DNA of 7,380 nt, taken from contig JAOAPG010000234.1 in assembly GCA_025462785.1 (NCBI GenBank), positions 1-7,380 of the forward strand, written 5' to 3'. The notes beneath the pieces were generated by a model. That model was not told where the DNA came from. It worked only from the letters and a program-made list of their open reading frames with translations, and made no database searches. Origin of the DNA: Acidobacteriaceae bacterium. Lineage in GTDB: Bacteria > Acidobacteriota > Terriglobia > Terriglobales > Acidobacteriaceae. This document shows positions 4,765 through 7,380 of this stretch, in pieces. How positions within the stretch are numbered: the stretch's first letter is position 1; each line of letters opens with the position of its first letter. The position numbers and the translations under genes are program-made.

Positions 4765-7380
4765 TCAAAATTCGAAATCCAAAGAGAACTGCAGTTGGCG
4801 TGAACCCGTTCCGGCGATCGCCTGCCCAAATCCGTTTATGGGCGTCACGCCTGAGCCAAACACAGGATTGATCTGGGAGACGTTCGCACTGTTGAAGAGA
4901 TTGAAGGATTCCGCTACCACATCCAGGCGTTTCACGCCCCCGAAAGGGAAGTACTTCAGAACGCGGACGTCCATCGTGGCCAGTGCAGGAGTCTTTAGAG
5001 AGTTCCTGCCGAGGGTGAGCGGTCGTGCCGACAAAGGAAAGGCGTGACTCTGGTTCGAATCAAGGCCCGTTAGCGGGTTCACAGGCCGACCACTTTCCAG
5101 TGTCAGAATCGGTGCGATTTCAATATGGCTGAATGTTTTCGTGAGCCATCCGGCGCTTTCTTGTGACTTCCCGGCTTTGTTTTCTTCCTCCCCAATGGGT
5201 AGGTCCCAAAGGGCGTTGAAAACCAAGCGTTGCTGTTGATGCTGGCGGGACACTGCATTTTCCAGGCGCAGATTGAAAGGATTTTGGGGCTGTTCGTCGA
5301 AGTCCGAGGCATTATCAAATGTCTTTGAGAGCGTATAACTTGTCGAGAATTCCAGTTCTTCACTCATCCGGCGGTTCACTGTGAGCGAACCACCGTTGTA
5401 GGTTGACGCTGCGGAATCTTGCAGTTGATAGATGTCGCTGAAGTGGGTATTGCGCCGACCGGATGAAAAAACTTCTCGCCCGATTTGTTGCGGGGGCGGA
5501 TTGAGAACACCAAGGCTGGAGGCATTCGCAATTGTAAGGACAGTGGGAGCTAGCAAATTGACGTTCAGCGTTCGAGACAGCTTGATTCCACGGACAAACA
5601 AATAGTCAACCCGCAGCGTGAGATTCTTCGCAAGCAAGTATTCCGCACCAGCGCTGGCTTGCTGACCGTAGGGAGTCGCCATGCGCGGATCGGCTCGGAA
5701 TATAGAGGGAGCAATCCCTGATATCGGCGCAATCAGGGGACCGCCTTGCGCTATTGCGAAAAGGCTAGTTGCCGCATTGCCATCTGCTATTTGCTCAAAT
5801 CCTTGTGAGCCGTTTTTCTCGATCGCTCGTGCTAAGTCGCCCAGAACATAGCGGTCGTAGAAAACTCCGTAGCCGGCACGGAATACCCATTTAGGAGACG
5901 GGCTCCAAGCCAAACCAATTCTCGGGCTGAAGTTATTTGCGTCCTGATTGAATCCAGCAGGCAAGTGCTCGAAGTCGTAACGTCCACCCAGATCAACCGT
6001 CAGCTGGTGCGTTAGGGTCCAATGATCCTGCAGGAATCCACCAAAGCTGGTGACCGGCAAGTCCACATTGGGATTCCCGAACGCCTGGCGAAACTGACTA
6101 GCATTTCCCGCGAGGAAATCTCCCACAGAGCTAAACAGGTATACGCCGCCAAACCCATCTGGTCCGTCGGCTCGTAGCCTGATGTGATTGACAGTTCCAC
6201 CGATCTTCCAAAGGTGTTTGCCCCGCGTGCGGGAATACGTGTAGCTGGCTTCATAGTGATTTTCGCGACGTTGGCTGTTTCCCGCGTACGGCCGCCCGAA
6301 CGTGACCAGTCCGGCGATGTCAATCTCCGGGCCGACAGCCTCATTCGTGCGCAGGACGGCGTGGCGCGTAGCAGCCTGAAAGCGCAGATCGCTAATCGCT
6401 TCTGAACTCAAGATGGTTGTCAGCGATCCCGAAAGATCGTTGTCACTGGTGAAGCTGCTACCCCGAGCGCTTGTGTCAAACAAGCCGCTGGTGTTGAACG
6501 CGTCTCCCGCTTCCTTATTGTTGGTGAAAACATAGCGCAGCATCAGCGACGTGTCTTTCGTGAGCTGGTGATCGAGCTTGCCTGCGGCCTCTGTTTCAGC
6601 GCGTGCAATGGGAGAGAAGCTCGTCGTGATCTTTCTCGTCGCTAGCCCGGGGAATGCTCCCGTAGCAAGCAAGGTATTTACGGAGGAGGCTACGGTTGGA
6701 TCAATATCAGAGCCGAGCTGGCCTCGGTTGTGTTCTTGTTCGACGGCGGTGTAGTAAAACGTCTTATCCTTGACTATGGGCCCACCCAAAGCCAGGCCAG
6801 CGCGGAAACGGCGAAACGAGGGCTTGCCGGACTCAATTTCGAACGGGTCGCGCGCATTGAGTGCTGCGTCCTGTGCAAATAGAAACGCATCACCGTGAAC
6901 CGTGTTTGTCCCGGAACGCGTGATGACATTGATCGAACCTCCCGATGCTCCGCCCGATTCTGCTGAAAGGCCGTTGTTGACGACTTGAAATTCCTGCACG
7001 ATTTCGGGCGAAAGCTCAGTGCGGCTTGAGCCGGTGTACTCGTCGTTGTTGTCGAGGCCATCGATAGAAACATTGTTGCTACGGGATCGCAATCCCCCGA
7101 AATTGAAGCCGCTGCCCGCCAGGGCGACTGACCCGCTCCCGCCAGAGGGTCTTGGTGAGCTTGAAACGCCGGGGGAAAGCAGAACGAAATCCAGGTAGTT
7201 GCGACTCCTAACCGGTAACTCTTCGATCCTCTCCTGATCTACAGAGGAAACAACTGACGTTTGGGAGGGATCTAACGAGGAGGTTTCAGCAGTGACAGTA
7301 ACTTGTTCAGCCGCCGACGCAAGAGCAAGCACGATCTCGAGATGAACGGTCTGTCCGAGATTCGCTTGGACATCGGCGTG
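4765..7380 (-). CDS. TonB-dependent receptor, Oar-like, with carboxypeptidase-regulatory-type N-terminus (5' end outside window)
   Basis: This is an outer-membrane beta-barrel receptor expected to import a ligand using TonB/ExbBD energy. The frame is open to the right edge: before the GTG at 7332 there are 16 in-frame codons (HADVQANLGQTVHLEI) that read as the last strand of a CarboxypepD_reg-like domain. The real start is therefore beyond 7380, and 871 codons are in view. Next come the VTVTAE segment and a plug domain starting at about VDQERIEELPVRSRNY (31-46 counted from 7332). It includes SIDGLDNNDEY (89-99) and SINVITRSGTNTVHG (133-147), then LGGPIVKDKTFYY (182-194). The barrel follows, with typical repeated segments such as PRIGLAWSP, FRAGYGVFYDR, SYTLSKTFDNASD and ESFNLFNSANVSQ. 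It ends LQFSLDFEF with a C-terminal Phe, the usual signal for outer-membrane assembly. No stop or shift is seen. With the missing signal peptide and domain the protein would be about 950-1000 residues, near the short side for acidobacterial members. The ligand cannot be inferred. Confidence 0.95.
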   Translation of the reverse strand, partial: HADVQANLGQTVHLEIVLALASAAEQVTVTAETSSLDPSQTSVVSSVDQERIEELPVRSRNYLDFVLLSPGVSSSPRPSGGSGSVALAGSGFNFGGLRSRSNNVSIDGLDNNDEYTGSSRTELSPEIVQEFQVVNNGLSAESGGASGGSINVITRSGTNTVHGDAFLFAQDAALNARDPFEIESGKPSFRRFRAGLALGGPIVKDKTFYYTAVEQEHNRGQLGSDIDPTVASSVNTLLATGAFPGLATRKITTSFSPIARAETEAAGKLDHQLTKDTSLMLRYVFTNNKEAGDAFNTSGLFDTSARGSSFTSDNDLSGSLTTILSSEAISDLRFQAATRHAVLRTNEAVGPEIDIAGLVTFGRPYAGNSQRRENHYEASYTYSRTRGKHLWKIGGTVNHIRLRADGPDGFGGVYLFSSVGDFLAGNASQFRQAFGNPNVDLPVTSFGGFLQDHWTLTHQLTVDLGGRYDFEHLPAGFNQDANNFSPRIGLAWSPSPKWVFRAGYGVFYDRYVLGDLARAIEKNGSQGFEQIADGNAATSLFAIAQGGPLIAPISGIAPSIFRADPRMATPYGQQASAGAEYLLAKNLTLRVDYLFVRGIKLSRTLNVNLLAPTVLTIANASSLGVLNPPPQQIGREVFSSGRRNTHFSDIYQLQDSAASTYNGGSLTVNRRMSEELEFSTSYTLSKTFDNASDFDEQPQNPFNLRLENAVSRQHQQQRLVFNALWDLPIGEEENKAGKSQESAGWLTKTFSHIEIAPILTLESGRPVNPLTGLDSNQSHAFPLSARPLTLGRNSLKTPALATMDVRVLKYFPFGGVKRLDVVAESFNLFNSANVSQINPVFGSGVTPINGFGQAIAGTGSRQLQFSLDFEF

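Noticed and set aside
4694..5047. Plus-strand 117-codon frame beginning MNMILELLLNSYVFSIAVM
   Set aside because: Most of it is antisense to the conserved C-terminal barrel of the receptor. The hydrophobic start overlaps the PAP2 RBS region on the other strand.
5052..5061. GGTTCGAATC, resembling a tRNA T-loop
   Set aside because: It lies inside the receptor coding frame (DSNQS) and has no acceptor stem, anticodon arm or CCA in the right places.
2679..7380. A defence or other novel multi-gene system
   Set aside because: There are no nuclease, helicase, reverse transcriptase, toxin-antitoxin, CRISPR or phage genes here. The genes are housekeeping or transport types, and the middle ones are broken.

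Overview
The window looks like chromosomal DNA of an Acidobacteriota-type bacterium, though this is inferred from gene content only. The main pointers are a large Oar-like TonB-dependent receptor with a carboxypeptidase-regulatory-type N-terminus, a fused trehalose-phosphate synthase/phosphatase, and a PAP2 remnant of a style common in that phylum. There are no rRNA, tRNA, CRISPR, transposase or phage genes in view.

Layout from left to right. Positions 1-260 have no convincing complete gene. Positions 261-2522 (minus) hold an apparently intact bifunctional OtsA-OtsB protein for trehalose synthesis. A divergent intergenic region of about 150 bp follows. Positions 2679-3332 (plus) hold an AlkB-type alkylation-repair dioxygenase interrupted by one in-frame TAG, with the conserved C-terminus intact after it in the same frame. 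Positions 3333-3441 show nothing clear. Positions 3442-3906 (minus) hold two small unrecognised ORFs, one with a near-perfect ribosome binding site. Positions 3794-4701 (minus) hold a mosaic of gene remnants: a PAP2-phosphatase N-terminal half with its own RBS and signal peptide but a frameshift, joined in frame to the N-terminal third of an AI-2E/PerM family membrane protein. From 4765 to beyond the right edge (minus) lies an apparently uninterrupted TonB-dependent outer-membrane receptor whose start is outside the window.

The two large minus-strand genes (OtsAB and the receptor) look functional, while the roughly 2 kb between them is enriched in broken or chimeric genes. No new multi-gene system can be supported. 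The most interesting content is the decay itself: the single-codon interruption of alkB, and the PAP2/AI-2E fusion with a 12-bp palindrome at its joint and a 10-bp direct repeat at both ends of the AI-2E piece.
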